From positions 1,154,009 through 1,218,008 of the forward strand of contig NZ_QJSR01000001.1 in the NCBI RefSeq assembly GCF_003217095.1: a stretch of DNA of 64,000 nt. The letters run 5' to 3'. Shown here one piece after another: positions 1-8,689 of this stretch (within the stretch, counting starts at the first letter, position 1; the number at the start of each line of letters is the position of its first letter). Below the pieces are notes generated by a model. It did not search any database and was not told the origin of the DNA. It was given only the letters and a program-made list of their open reading frames with translations. The DNA comes from Rhizobium sp. PP-CC-3A-592. GTDB taxonomy: Bacteria; Pseudomonadota; Alphaproteobacteria; Rhizobiales; Rhizobiaceae. The position numbers were made by a program, and so were the translations under genes.

Positions 1-155
1 CCCGCCTCGTCATGCCCGCCTTCGGCGTCACCACCGGCGGCATGGACCTCGCCCACCCCAACATCTGCCGCCTGTTCGACCAGACGAGACTGACCGCCCA
101 CATGCTGGGCCGGGATCGGATCTATTCGGTGCGGTTTGCGAATTTGCGGGGGTAA
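1..155 (+). CDS. C-terminal fragment of a PdeM-like metallophosphoesterase
   Basis: This open frame enters from the left edge (codons begin at base 3) and stops at TAA 153-155, giving about 50 residues. The visible tail has PAFGVTTGGMD and, near the end, AHMLGRDRIYSV. These resemble the C-terminus of the ligase-associated DNA damage response endonuclease PdeM, a calcineurin-like phosphoesterase found next to LigD-type ligase genes in many proteobacteria. The metal-binding motifs lie outside the window, so the call rests on the tail only. The reading frame is clean up to a RIME-like repeat that begins 30 bp downstream. The assignment is from memory of the family and could be wrong at the subfamily level. 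Confidence 0.5.
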   Translation, partial: RLVMPAFGVTTGGMDLAHPNICRLFDQTRLTAHMLGRDRIYSVRFANLRG

Positions 156-184
156 GTGGGGTGGCTGCGCGGCGGGTGTCGCCT

Positions 185-337
185 CCCCTCATCCCGCTGC
201 CGCGACCTTCTCCCCGCGAGCGGGGCGAAGGGACGCGTTGTACCCTTTGCACGCCAACAAAAGTCAGATCGAGCGGTTGCCACGTGTCTCTTCTCCCCGT
301 CAAAACGGGAAGCAGATGCCGGTAGGCAAATGAGGGG
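185..337. repeat. RIME-like palindromic intergenic repeat
   Basis: The 153-bp block starts with CCCCTCAT (185-192) and ends with its reverse complement ATGAGGGG (330-337). Each half carries a CTTCTCCCCG...CGGGG/CGGGAAG hairpin, and the reverse complement of the right half resembles the left half. This two-palindrome layout matches what I know of Rhizobium-specific intergenic mosaic elements (RIMEs), which are dispersed non-coding repeats. No coding potential is seen. It separates the PdeM-like gene from the convergent Lrp-domain gene. Confidence 0.6.
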
Positions 338-354
338 CCGCTCCAGGGTACAAT

Positions 355-591
355 CTAGAACGCGTTGAACGTCAGCGTGGTCAGCGAGCGGGTGATGCCG
401 GGAACGGTGGCGATGTGGTCGTTGATGAACTTGCCGATATCCTGGCCCTCCTCGATGTAGACCTTGATGATCAGGTCGTAATCGCCGGAGGTGGAGTACA
501 TTTCCGAGACGATTTCCTTGCGGTAGATCGCGTCGGCGACCTCATAGGTCTTGCCGGGGGCGCATTGGAGCTGAACGAAGATCGGCTTCAT
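355..591 (-). CDS. Stand-alone Lrp/AsnC ligand-binding (RAM) domain protein
   Basis: This is a 78-residue protein with the beta-alpha-beta-beta-alpha-beta pattern of the Lrp/AsnC effector domain. It begins MKPIFVQLQC, continues with YSTSGDYDLIIKVY and ends in a TRSLTTLTF strand. Full Lrp proteins are about 150 residues and have an N-terminal helix-turn-helix that is absent here, so this is a stand-alone RAM domain. Such proteins usually oligomerise and bind amino acids. A role in DNA binding on its own is not supported. It is cytoplasmic and appears to be transcribed alone: the next gene on this strand starts 92 bp upstream. Confidence 0.85.
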   Translation of the reverse strand: MKPIFVQLQCAPGKTYEVADAIYRKEIVSEMYSTSGDYDLIIKVYIEEGQDIGKFINDHIATVPGITRSLTTLTFNAF

Positions 592-682
592 GACGGTTGG
601 TCCTTATATGTTTCCGCACGACATAGGGCAGAATTGCGGTCTGTGGAACCGTACCGTTCTGGAAGATAACGGGGCTTTTCCT

Positions 683-1483
683 CTAGTCGCGTCGGAAAGC
701 AACGCTGGCGGCCCACCCGGTGATGACGGCGAGGAGGACGGCGAAGAGGCCGTAGAAGAAGGGGTGCTTGTGGGCGGCCTCGGTGATGGCGGCTTCGAGG
801 CCGGTCTTGATGACCCGGAGCGGCAGGGCCTTGGCGGCCACGAACACGCCATCGCGGAAGAGATAGGCGCGCACGACATGGACGCCGTTGGGCACGTCGG
901 CCGGCAGGCGCACGGAGGCCTTGAAGAGGCTGGCGGAGATGAACTGCACCCCGCCGGGATCGCGCTGATAGACGCCGCTCGTTTCGCGCAGGCGCCGGAA
1001 GGCGCTGCGAAACTCGGTAACGCTGCTGCCATCGCCGATATAACCGATCGGGCTCAGCGTCATGTGCGCGACGCCGATGCCCATATTGTTCATCTCGTTG
1101 GCAGGGGCGATGGCATCGATGTCGCGCGTGCTCGACAGGGAATAGGATTCCGGCACGAGTTCGAACGTCATCGACTGGGTGTTGACCCAGATGCCGAACA
1201 CGCGGCGCTTCTTGCGCACGGTGGCACTTTCCTTCGGGCCTTCCAGCGACACGACGATGTTGTATTTGCCCTGCGCCAGAAGGTCGGGCGCGAAACCGTC
1301 GATCGCGCCGAAAATCGTGAGGTCGGCGCCGCGGAAGTCGGAGGTGATGGCGATTTCGTCGGTGGAGATGCCGATGTCGAGCTTTTCGGTGAACTCGTCC
1401 ACGCGGCTCTGTGCCGCGGCGGAAGCCGCGAGAGCGAGAACCACGAGGAGGCTTGCGAGAAGGCTGGGTACAAGACGGGGCAT
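683..1483 (-). CDS. TIGR02186 family membrane protein
   Basis: This 266-residue protein has an N-terminal signal peptide (hydrophobic stretch to about residue 24, ending SAAAQS). A long extracytoplasmic beta-rich region follows, and one C-terminal membrane segment lies near residues 243-261 (FFYGLFAVLLAVITGWAAS). The IAITSDFRGADLTIFGAI and YSLSSTRDIDAI stretches are typical of the TIGR02186 family, an alphaproteobacterial family of unknown function. Its start codon overlaps the stop of the upstream TauE/SafE gene (TGATG at 1481-1485), so the two are almost certainly translationally coupled. The fixed pairing suggests that the protein assists or modifies the exporter, which is inference. Confidence 0.85.
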   Translation of the reverse strand: MPRLVPSLLASLLVVLALAASAAAQSRVDEFTEKLDIGISTDEIAITSDFRGADLTIFGAIDGFAPDLLAQGKYNIVVSLEGPKESATVRKKRRVFGIWVNTQSMTFELVPESYSLSSTRDIDAIAPANEMNNMGIGVAHMTLSPIGYIGDGSSVTEFRSAFRRLRETSGVYQRDPGGVQFISASLFKASVRLPADVPNGVHVVRAYLFRDGVFVAAKALPLRVIKTGLEAAITEAAHKHPFFYGLFAVLLAVITGWAASVAFRRD

Positions 1484-2409
1484 CAGAAGCCGGACCCCGA
1501 CGAGATGACCGAATAGATGTCGGCGGGCGGCAGCACGAGCTCGACCGCAAGCCGAATGCCGACGGCGAGCACCAGCAGGGCCAGCAGCGCCCGCAATTGC
1601 TCGCCGCGCAGCTTCTGCCCGACGCGTACGCCATATTGCGCCCCGATGACGCCGGCGATCATCAGCACGAAGGCAAGGACGATATCGACGGTGTAATTCG
1701 CCGTCGCCTGGACGATGACGGTGTAGGCGGAGACGAAGATGATCTGAAACAGCGACGTCCCCACGACGACATTGGTGGGGATGCGCAGGAGATAGATCAT
1801 GGCGGGCACCATGATGAAGCCGCCGCCGACCCCCATGACGGAGGTGAGGATGCCGATGCAGAAGCCGAGGCCTGCGACCGGGATGACGCTGAGATAGATC
1901 TTCGACTTCTTGAATCGCACCTTGAGCGGCAGGCGGTGGATCCAGCCGTGATGGCCGGGACGGCGCAACGGCATGGTCTCATTGCGCTTGGCACGCCGCA
2001 GCGCGCTGATGCTTTCGGCCAGCATCAGCGAGCCGACGGAGCCGAGCAGCAGGACGTAAGCGAGCGAGATCACCAGATCGAGCTGGCCGATGCGGCGCAG
2101 GGCGGCAAAGATCCAGATGCCGAGCGTCGCGCCCGCCAGGCCCCCGAGGAGGAGGACGGTGCCGAGCTTGATATCGATGGTGCCGCGGCGGAAATGGGTG
2201 ATGGCGCCGGAGATGGAGGAGGCGACGACCTGGTTGGCGCCCGTGGCGACGGCGACGACCGGCGGGATGTTGTAAAAGATCAGCAGCGGCGTGATGAGGA
2301 ACCCGCCACCGACGCCGAACATGCCGGAGAGAAAGCCGACGGCCGCCCCCATGCCGAGGATGATCAGCACGTTCACCGACAGTTCCGCAATGGGCAGGTA
2401 GATCGTCAC
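1483..2409 (-). CDS. Sulfite exporter TauE/SafE family membrane transporter
   Basis: This 308-residue polytopic membrane protein has about eight hydrophobic segments. The two family glycine motifs are GFLSGMFGVGGGFLITPLL near residue 25 and an internal copy, GILTSVMGVGGGFIMVPAM, near residue 187. This internal duplication defines TauE/SafE exporters (DUF81), which move sulfur-containing or other organic anions out of the cell. The substrate cannot be told from sequence. Length and start are normal for the family. It is the first gene of a two-gene unit, with the TIGR02186 protein overlapping its stop codon. Confidence 0.88.
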   Translation of the reverse strand: MTIYLPIAELSVNVLIILGMGAAVGFLSGMFGVGGGFLITPLLIFYNIPPVVAVATGANQVVASSISGAITHFRRGTIDIKLGTVLLLGGLAGATLGIWIFAALRRIGQLDLVISLAYVLLLGSVGSLMLAESISALRRAKRNETMPLRRPGHHGWIHRLPLKVRFKKSKIYLSVIPVAGLGFCIGILTSVMGVGGGFIMVPAMIYLLRIPTNVVVGTSLFQIIFVSAYTVIVQATANYTVDIVLAFVLMIAGVIGAQYGVRVGQKLRGEQLRALLALLVLAVGIRLAVELVLPPADIYSVISSGSGF

Positions 2410-2604
2410 GGCCGGACCTCAAGCGTCGAACAGAGCGGCGCATCTGACGGACGCTCTCAAACGAAGGCAGCGCGAACCGCGAGAGACCGCGCCCTTTGCC
2501 TCAGTATGCACCGGGCTGCTGCATAATGTCTAAACGACGTCCGGCTTTTTGGAACTTTGGCCCCGGACGCGGCAGAACGCGCGTCCGATTGCGTCACGCG
2601 GAGG

Positions 2605-5600
2605 TCAGCCGTTGCGCTTCAGCAGTTCCTTGACGAGGGCGTCGGTGATGCGGCCGTTCGGCTCCTGGCCAATCGAGGTCTGGAAGGCCTTGATGGCGTT
2701 GACGGTCTTGGCGCCGAGCGCGCCGTCCGGCGTACCTGCATCGAAGCCGTTATTGTTGAGGATGGCCTGAATGTTGCGGACGGCCTTCTTCATGTCGACG
2801 GAGGACGTCTTGGTGCCCTTGCCGACCCAGGTGTCCGGAACCGTCGTGTCGTTACCCTTCGGATCGAGCGTTGCCGGCTTCCAGGCGGCGACCTTGGCCT
2901 TGGCGGCCGTCAGCTGATCCGGAGACAGTTCCTTTTCCACCTGATCGCGCTTCTGGGCCGCATCCGTATCGCCATCGGCTGCCGCGACCGAGAACCACTT
3001 GTAGGATTCCGCGAGGTCCTTCGCGACGCCGTTGCCGCGGGCATAGAGAATGGCGAGGTTGAACTGGCTGTCGCGCAGGCCGAGGTCTGCAGCCTTCGCA
3101 AACCACATGCTGGCGAGCGTGAAGTCCGGATTGGCGCCGCTGCCGCCGGCCAGCATGACCGCGAGGTTGTGCATGGCATTGGCATTGCCGCTCTCGGCCG
3201 CCTGCTGGTAGAGCGCACGGGCCCGGGCGGGATCGCGCGGAACGCCGGTGCCCTTTTCATAGAGGCTGCCCAGGCGATACTGCGCGGGAACCACGCCGGC
3301 ATCCGCCGCGCGCTGGTACCATTCGGCAGCCTTGGCGAAGTCGGCCTTGACGCCGCGGCCTTCGGTATAGACCGCGCCGATTTCGAAGTAGGCCTTGGGA
3401 TCGCCGGCACGGGCTGCATCGGCAAGCGCTGCGGGCACGATTTCCGCCGGCACGTCGACGGGAGCGGCGGACGCCGGTGCCTCTGCCACGGATGCCTGCG
3501 CAACGGGTGTTTCGGCCGGAGCATTCTCCGCTGCAGGTGCTGTCGCCTGCGGCTCCGGCTGCGATGCCGCGGCACTTTCACCACCGGTCGCCTCGCCTTG
3601 CGGCTGCAGCGAGCTCAACGGCGTAACGCCTTCGTCCGACGCCTGCGGCGCGGGTTCGCTCGTGGGCGCAGCCAGGGCCGGCGCCGCGTCCGAGGGGATG
3701 TCCGATGCGGCATCGGCGGGGGCCGTTTCGGTCACCGCCGGCGTTTCAATGGTCGTGACGGGTGCTGCCGCCTGCTCGTGCTTCATCAGCGTGCTGACGA
3801 GCGGATAGGAGAGGATGGCGAGGAGCACCGCGCCGACGGCCATGAGGATCGGGCGGCGATGACGGGCAAGGGCGCTCGGGGCGGCACCCGGACGTGCGGC
3901 TATACGGTTGCCGGTGTCCACTTCCTGGGCTGCCTGCTGGGCTGCACGGCGGGCCGCCGCGATGAAATCGGACTTGTCGCCGTCTCCCGCAACAGCCGGA
4001 TATGCGACCTGTCCCGCGCGGACGCGCTCCAGGATCCGCTTGACATCGGGCGTGCCGGAGCCCGGCTCCAGCAGCTGGTTGGCGGCGTCCGGATTGATGG
4101 TTTCCAGCGCATCGATCGACGGCGTCGGCTCGACGAACTGGCGCTCCACGGGGGCCGCCTGCTTGCCGCGCTTGGCCGAAAAGCGGCTGGTGAGGCCGGA
4201 GAGAAGGCCAGCGCGGGCGGCGGGGGCATCGACCGGCGCCGATGTTGCGGGCTCGCGGCGTTCGGCGTCGGCGGCATGCGGGGCATTGATGCCGATGTCC
4301 TCGGCGACCCGGTGGTCGCGTTCCTCAGGCATCGCGACGGTGGCGCGCATGTTGCGCGTCAAGTCGTCATAGCTGCTACCGACCTCTTCGCGCTCCAGAA
4401 AGGCGGGCGTTTCGGCACGCGGCATCGGTGCCGCCGTATCGCGGCGACCGAAGGCGGGGGCGGGCTCGTCACGGAGCATGTCATCACGGAGGATGGGCGC
4501 GGAGGCGCGCTCCTCGATGCGCTCCAGCTTGTCGGCGATGTGCACGAGCGTTTCGTGCAGCGCCTCGAAGGTTCGAGCGGTGCGCTCGTCGCTCGAGCGG
4601 CTGAGATCTTCCAGCGTCTTCAGGTCGTCGGCGAGCGCCGAGATGGCGGCGATATCGGCAATGGCCGGGGATGCCGACTGCGTCATGCCGTTGCGCGTAT
4701 AGGCTTCCATCACGGCTTCGGCGGCCTGACGGGCAGCTTCGATGATGTATTCGTCGCTGGAGGCGAGATAATCCTCCAGCGCGTTCATGCGGCCCTCGAC
4801 GTCGGCGGGCACGGCGGCTGCGGCCTCCCGCGGCTCGCTGATGAGGAAGGAGAGATTGGCGATCTGGTCCTGCAGGCTGCGCAGCACCTGACCGTCGTCG
4901 TAAGGTGCGGCATGCGTCTCGTCGAGACGCTGGGCGATGCCCGACAGCTGGTCTTCGAGCCGCAGGAAGCGATCGTCGACCAGCGGTGCGGGGCTGTCGA
5001 GGCCATCGATGCGACGGGCGAGATCGTCGAAGCGGCGAGCAAGCGTGTCGCTCACATCACCGGTATCGAGTGCGTCGATCTTGGCGGAGATTTCCGCAAG
5101 GTGACCGCTGAGATCGGGCTGCGGCGAGGCGCGCTCGGCGCGCTCCATCATGGCGGAGAGATGATCGAGGCGCTCTTCGAGGCGGGCGGCGGCTTCCGCG
5201 TTGACTAGATCTTCCACGCGCGCGGACAGCGCTTCGATGCGAGAAGCGAGGCCATTGTCGGCAGGAAAGGCGAGATCGTCGATCTGGCGCGACAGATCGA
5301 CGAGCCGGCTTTCGACGCGGGTGACGCCCGGGCTGTCGGAGGTGGACGCCGTGCGGCCACTGGCAACGATGGCGCGGCTGATCTCGTCAAGGCGCGCATC
5401 GAGATCGGCGAACTGCTCCTGGAAACGGCGGTCGTCCGGCTGCATGTGGCGGCCGATCAGGTCGATGGCCTGTGCGACGGCCACGAGCTTGTCCTCCAGC
5501 GCATAGAGCGCCGGGCCATTGTTCATGGTGCCGAGCTGCGATTTTATCTCGTCGAGGCGATAGGCCAGCGCAACGAGTTCGTCGTCGCGGGCGGCATCGA

Positions 5601-6471
5601 ACACGTTCAGCCGGTCCTCGACGCCGGTCCAGCGGCTCTCCATACGGCGCACGCTTTCCTCGCGTGCGAGACCGTCGATCATGGCACGCATCTCGTCGAG
5701 ATCGGCGCGCAGGGCATCGCTGTCGGAGGTCGTCGGCTGGCGGCCGAGATCGGCCAGCGAGAGCGAGAGACGCTGCAGGTCCTGGCGGATGTCGTGCGCG
5801 AGCGCATCGCCCTGCGTGGCGGCGGCGGCGATGCCGTGCATCTCGCTGCGCAGCGACGACATTTCGCGGGAAAGACCCTGCTCGATGTCGCGCTTCAGGT
5901 CCTGGCGAAGGCCGACCAGAGCCGTGGCGATGTCGCGAACGGCGGCATCCGACATGGCGGCGGGTGCAGCCTGCGGAACGGGACGGGATACGGTGCGCAC
6001 CGGCTCGGCCGCGCTCCGCGCGGAACGGTCGTCGTCCAGCGAGCGGCGCGGGGGCTGGCGGTCGTCATAGGGGGGCATGACGTAGCGGTCGGGCGAACGG
6101 GAGACGGCGGGGGCCGGTGCCGTGGCTGGCGTGGAGGGGGCGCGCGTCTGGATCTGATGGCGCTCGGTCGCCTTTTCCAGACGGGTGGCGCTCAGCGCGC
6201 GCTGCCGCTGCAGGATTTCGGAAATGGCATCGGCGCGGGAAACGGGACGTTCGGCAATAGCGGGACGTGACTCGACTCGGGCCTCGATGCGGGCGGCTTC
6301 CGGCGGACGGGCCTCGCGCTTGGCGGGCGCGATCAGGCCTTCGATCCGGGCTTCCAGGCCTTCGATCGTGCGGTTGAGGGCTTCCAGCGAGGAGCGCTCG
6401 CCGTGCCGACCGTCAAGACGCTCGTCGGCCGGCATGCCCATCCGAGGAGGAGTTGATCGCGATCCGTTCAT
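2605..6471 (-). CDS. podJ: PodJ-type polar localisation protein (coiled coil, TM, Sel1 repeats, peptidoglycan-binding domain)
   Basis: The protein has about 1288 residues. The N-terminal two thirds are acidic and coiled-coil rich (many LEARIEGL- and LDEISRAI-like heptads). One membrane segment follows near residues 875-895 (RPILMAVGAVLLAILSYPL), then a Pro/Ala/Glu-rich periplasmic linker. Three to four Sel1-like repeats lie near residues 1015-1160 (YEKGTGVPRDPARARALYQ and similar). A peptidoglycan-binding domain closes the protein (AILNNNGFDAGTPDGALG). This order matches PodJ, the Caulobacter/rhizobial polar organiser that recruits pole-specific factors. I chose ATG 6471 because GAGGCGA precedes it. 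An in-frame ATG at 6498 would add nine residues. Confidence 0.82.
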   Translation of the reverse strand: MNGSRSTPPRMGMPADERLDGRHGERSSLEALNRTIEGLEARIEGLIAPAKREARPPEAARIEARVESRPAIAERPVSRADAISEILQRQRALSATRLEKATERHQIQTRAPSTPATAPAPAVSRSPDRYVMPPYDDRQPPRRSLDDDRSARSAAEPVRTVSRPVPQAAPAAMSDAAVRDIATALVGLRQDLKRDIEQGLSREMSSLRSEMHGIAAAATQGDALAHDIRQDLQRLSLSLADLGRQPTTSDSDALRADLDEMRAMIDGLAREESVRRMESRWTGVEDRLNVFDAARDDELVALAYRLDEIKSQLGTMNNGPALYALEDKLVAVAQAIDLIGRHMQPDDRRFQEQFADLDARLDEISRAIVASGRTASTSDSPGVTRVESRLVDLSRQIDDLAFPADNGLASRIEALSARVEDLVNAEAAARLEERLDHLSAMMERAERASPQPDLSGHLAEISAKIDALDTGDVSDTLARRFDDLARRIDGLDSPAPLVDDRFLRLEDQLSGIAQRLDETHAAPYDDGQVLRSLQDQIANLSFLISEPREAAAAVPADVEGRMNALEDYLASSDEYIIEAARQAAEAVMEAYTRNGMTQSASPAIADIAAISALADDLKTLEDLSRSSDERTARTFEALHETLVHIADKLERIEERASAPILRDDMLRDEPAPAFGRRDTAAPMPRAETPAFLEREEVGSSYDDLTRNMRATVAMPEERDHRVAEDIGINAPHAADAERREPATSAPVDAPAARAGLLSGLTSRFSAKRGKQAAPVERQFVEPTPSIDALETINPDAANQLLEPGSGTPDVKRILERVRAGQVAYPAVAGDGDKSDFIAAARRAAQQAAQEVDTGNRIAARPGAAPSALARHRRPILMAVGAVLLAILSYPLVSTLMKHEQAAAPVTTIETPAVTETAPADAASDIPSDAAPALAAPTSEPAPQASDEGVTPLSSLQPQGEATGGESAAASQPEPQATAPAAENAPAETPVAQASVAEAPASAAPVDVPAEIVPAALADAARAGDPKAYFEIGAVYTEGRGVKADFAKAAEWYQRAADAGVVPAQYRLGSLYEKGTGVPRDPARARALYQQAAESGNANAMHNLAVMLAGGSGANPDFTLASMWFAKAADLGLRDSQFNLAILYARGNGVAKDLAESYKWFSVAAADGDTDAAQKRDQVEKELSPDQLTAAKAKVAAWKPATLDPKGNDTTVPDTWVGKGTKTSSVDMKKAVRNIQAILNNNGFDAGTPDGALGAKTVNAIKAFQTSIGQEPNGRITDALVKELLKRNG

Positions 6472-6730
6472 GTTTGCTTTCGCCTCTTCGCCTGGCATTC
6501 CCCGAACACGACTGAAGGATCAGGCCCCTTGAGCCGGTGGACAAGGCTGCGGACGACTCGGAACGGAACAAGCAGCATTGACCTCTCGCGCCACTTTCCC
6601 GGAACGTGGTAAACAAGCCGTTAACCCGTGGGAGGATTTTGGAATAGGCCTTCGAAAATCCCGCACGACGCCGCGCCTCCGGGTGCCATTCACGCCAGAT
6701 TGTTCGGGCAAAATGCCGCGGACGTGAATT

Positions 6731-6761
6731 TTGACGTTTACGCGCACGTCAGTTTTTAATA
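6731..6761 (+). promoter_or_regulatory. Candidate promoter with inverted-repeat operator for the fad operon
   Basis: A TTGACG -35 (6731-6736) and a TTTAAT/TTAATA -10 (6755-6761) are spaced by 18-19 bp. Inside lies the inverted repeat TGACGT-N8-ACGTCA (6732-6751). Very similar 21-mers occur before fadD (57334-57354) and before the nitronate monooxygenase-like gene (48790-48810), so this is a candidate binding site for a shared regulator. The motif recalls what I remember of MerR-family LiuR sites, but that match is unverified. Confidence 0.55.
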
Positions 6762-6767
6762 GAGTAC

Positions 6768-6789
6768 CCTCATGAATGGCCTTATGAGG
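6768..6789. repeat. Inverted repeat CCTCAT-N10-ATGAGG in the fad leader
   Basis: Two perfect 6-bp arms (6768-6773 and 6784-6789) flank a 10-bp spacer just downstream of the likely fad transcription start and 26 bp before the first start codon. It could be a second operator or a 5' mRNA hairpin. No regulator is known for it. Confidence 0.4.
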
Positions 6790-6815
6790 TTAGGCCGCAG
6801 GGAGGAAGACAGTCG

Positions 6816-8612
6816 ATGCCCATCTACAAGGCTCCGGTCGAGGATACGCTTTTTATTCTGAACGACGTGCTCGGCATCGAGCGCTACAACAATATTCCCG
6901 GTTTTTCGGACGTGACGCCCGACATGCTGGACGCCATCGTCGGCGAAGCCGCAAAGCTTGCCGAGGAAGTGCTTTTCCCGCTGAACCTCTCCGGCGACCA
7001 GGAAGGCTGCGTGCGCCATCCGGACGGCTCGGTCACGACACCGAAAGGCTTCAAAGAAGCCTATGATCTCTACCGCGAAAGCGGCTGGCTCGGCCTTGCC
7101 GCACCGGAAGAATTCGGCGGCCAGGGTCTGCCCTACACGCTGCACACGGCGATCGGCGAATACATGTCGTCCGCCAACATGTCGCTGACCATGTATCCCG
7201 GCCTGACGCAGGGCGCGATCGCCGCCATCATCGAGCATGGCACGGACGAGCAGCGGGCCACCTACCTGCCGAAGATGATCGCCGGCGAATGGACGGGCAC
7301 GATGAACCTGACGGAGCCGCATTGTGGCACCGATCTCGGGCTTCTGCGCTCCAAGGCGGTGCCGCAGCCGGACGGCAGCTATAAGATCTCCGGCCAGAAG
7401 ATCTTCATCTCCGCCGGCGAACACGACATGGCCGACAACATCATTCATCTCGTTCTCGCCCGCATCGAAGGCGCGCCGGAGGGGACAAAGGGCATCTCGC
7501 TCTTCATCGTGCCGAAGTTCATCGTGGAAGCCGACGGCACGCCGGGCACGCGCAACGGTGCGACCTGCGGCGCCATCGAGCACAAGATGGGCATCCACGG
7601 CAACTCGACCTGCGTCATGAACTATGACGATGCGACGGGCTACCTGATCGGCACGGCCAATCGCGGCCTGAACGCCATGTTCGTCATGATGAACGAGGCC
7701 CGCCTCGGCGTCGGCCTTCAGGGTCTCTCCGTCTCGGAAATCGCCTATCAGAACGCCGTCGCCTACGCCCGCGAGCGCCTTCAGGGCCGCTCGCTGTCGG
7801 GCATCAAGGCGCCGGACAAGAAGGCCGATCCGCTGATCGTCCACCCCGACATCCGCCGCGTGCTGATGACCATCCGCGCCTTCAACGAGTCCAGCCGCGC
7901 CTTCACGCTGTGGACCGCGCTGAAGTCGGACGTCGCGCATCGCTCTGAGGACGAGGCCGAACGCCAGACGGCGGACGACCTGCTCGGCTTGGTGACCCCG
8001 ATCCTCAAGGGCGTGCTGACCGACCGCGGCTTCGACCACGCCGTCATGGCGCAGCAGGTCTTCGGCGGGCACGGCTATATCGAAGAGCACGGCATGAGCC
8101 AGTATGTGCGCGATGCGCGCATCGCCATGATCTATGAAGGTGCGAACGGCATCCAGGCGCTCGACCTCGTCGGCCGCAAGCTGGGCCTCAACGGCGGTCG
8201 CGCCGTGATGGCGCTGTTCAAGGAGATCGGCGACTTCTGCGACGAGAACCGCGGCGACGAGCAGATGACCGCCTATACCAAGGCGCTCAAGAAGAGCCTC
8301 AACGACCTGCAGTCCGCCTCCATGTGGTTCATGTCGAACGCCATGGCGAAACCTGACAATGCCGGTGCCGGCTCGACCGACTACATGCATCTGAGCGGCC
8401 TGGTCGTGCTCGGCTACATGTGGGCCAAGATGGCCAAGACCGCACAGGGGCTGCTTGCCTCGGGCGCCGGCGACCGCGAGGATTTCCTGAAGAACAAGCT
8501 GGTGACGGCGACCTTCTACATGGACCGCATCCTGCCCGAGACGGCCCTTCGCCGCTCGCGCATCGAAGCGGGATCGGATACGCTGATGGCGCTCGACGCC
8601 GCCGCGTTCTGA
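6816..8612 (+). CDS. Acyl-CoA dehydrogenase (FadE/DmdC-like, with C-terminal domain)
   Basis: This 598-residue FAD enzyme catalyses the first, alpha-beta dehydrogenating step of fatty-acid beta-oxidation. It carries the family signatures [27 protein letters not shown] and, in the C-terminal half, [23 protein letters not shown] followed by [17 protein letters not shown]. The length fits the roughly 600-residue class with an extra C-terminal domain, which includes 3-methylmercaptopropionyl-CoA dehydrogenases and broad acyl-CoA dehydrogenases. Sequence does not settle substrate chain length. It heads a three-gene operon with thiolase and FadB/FadJ, separated by 77 and 13 bp. A good ribosome site (GGGAGGAAG) precedes the ATG. 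Confidence 0.9.
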   Translation: MPIYKAPVEDTLFILNDVLGIERYNNIPGFSDVTPDMLDAIVGEAAKLAEEVLFPLNLSGDQEGCVRHPDGSVTTPKGFKEAYDLYRESGWLGLAAPEEFGGQGLPYTLHTAIGEYMSSANMSLTMYPGLTQGAIAAIIEHGTDEQRATYLPKMIAGEWTGTMNLTEPHCGTDLGLLRSKAVPQPDGSYKISGQKIFISAGEHDMADNIIHLVLARIEGAPEGTKGISLFIVPKFIVEADGTPGTRNGATCGAIEHKMGIHGNSTCVMNYDDATGYLIGTANRGLNAMFVMMNEARLGVGLQGLSVSEIAYQNAVAYARERLQGRSLSGIKAPDKKADPLIVHPDIRRVLMTIRAFNESSRAFTLWTALKSDVAHRSEDEAERQTADDLLGLVTPILKGVLTDRGFDHAVMAQQVFGGHGYIEEHGMSQYVRDARIAMIYEGANGIQALDLVGRKLGLNGGRAVMALFKEIGDFCDENRGDEQMTAYTKALKKSLNDLQSASMWFMSNAMAKPDNAGAGSTDYMHLSGLVVLGYMWAKMAKTAQGLLASGAGDREDFLKNKLVTATFYMDRILPETALRRSRIEAGSDTLMALDAAAF

Positions 8613-8689
8613 AACTCAAGGCTGCACCTTACATTTCATCGCCTCCACGGATAGATCGACGGCTTTGAGCCGATTGGGAGAACGGGATC

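Larger units (their letters stand above)
6499..6815. other. Divergent podJ / beta-oxidation intergenic region
   Basis: This 317-bp gap separates podJ (leftward) from the beta-oxidation operon (rightward). It holds no credible gene. It contains the fad promoter and operator described separately, an inverted repeat at 6768-6789, and one GANTC methylation site at 6555-6559 on the podJ side. The podJ promoter itself could not be placed with confidence. Confidence 0.6.

Noticed and set aside
2557-5208. An 883-codon plus-strand frame opposite podJ
   Set aside because: It is the antisense shadow of podJ, with Gly/Arg-rich low-complexity sequence and no domain. The podJ frame has clear Sel1 and peptidoglycan-binding domains.
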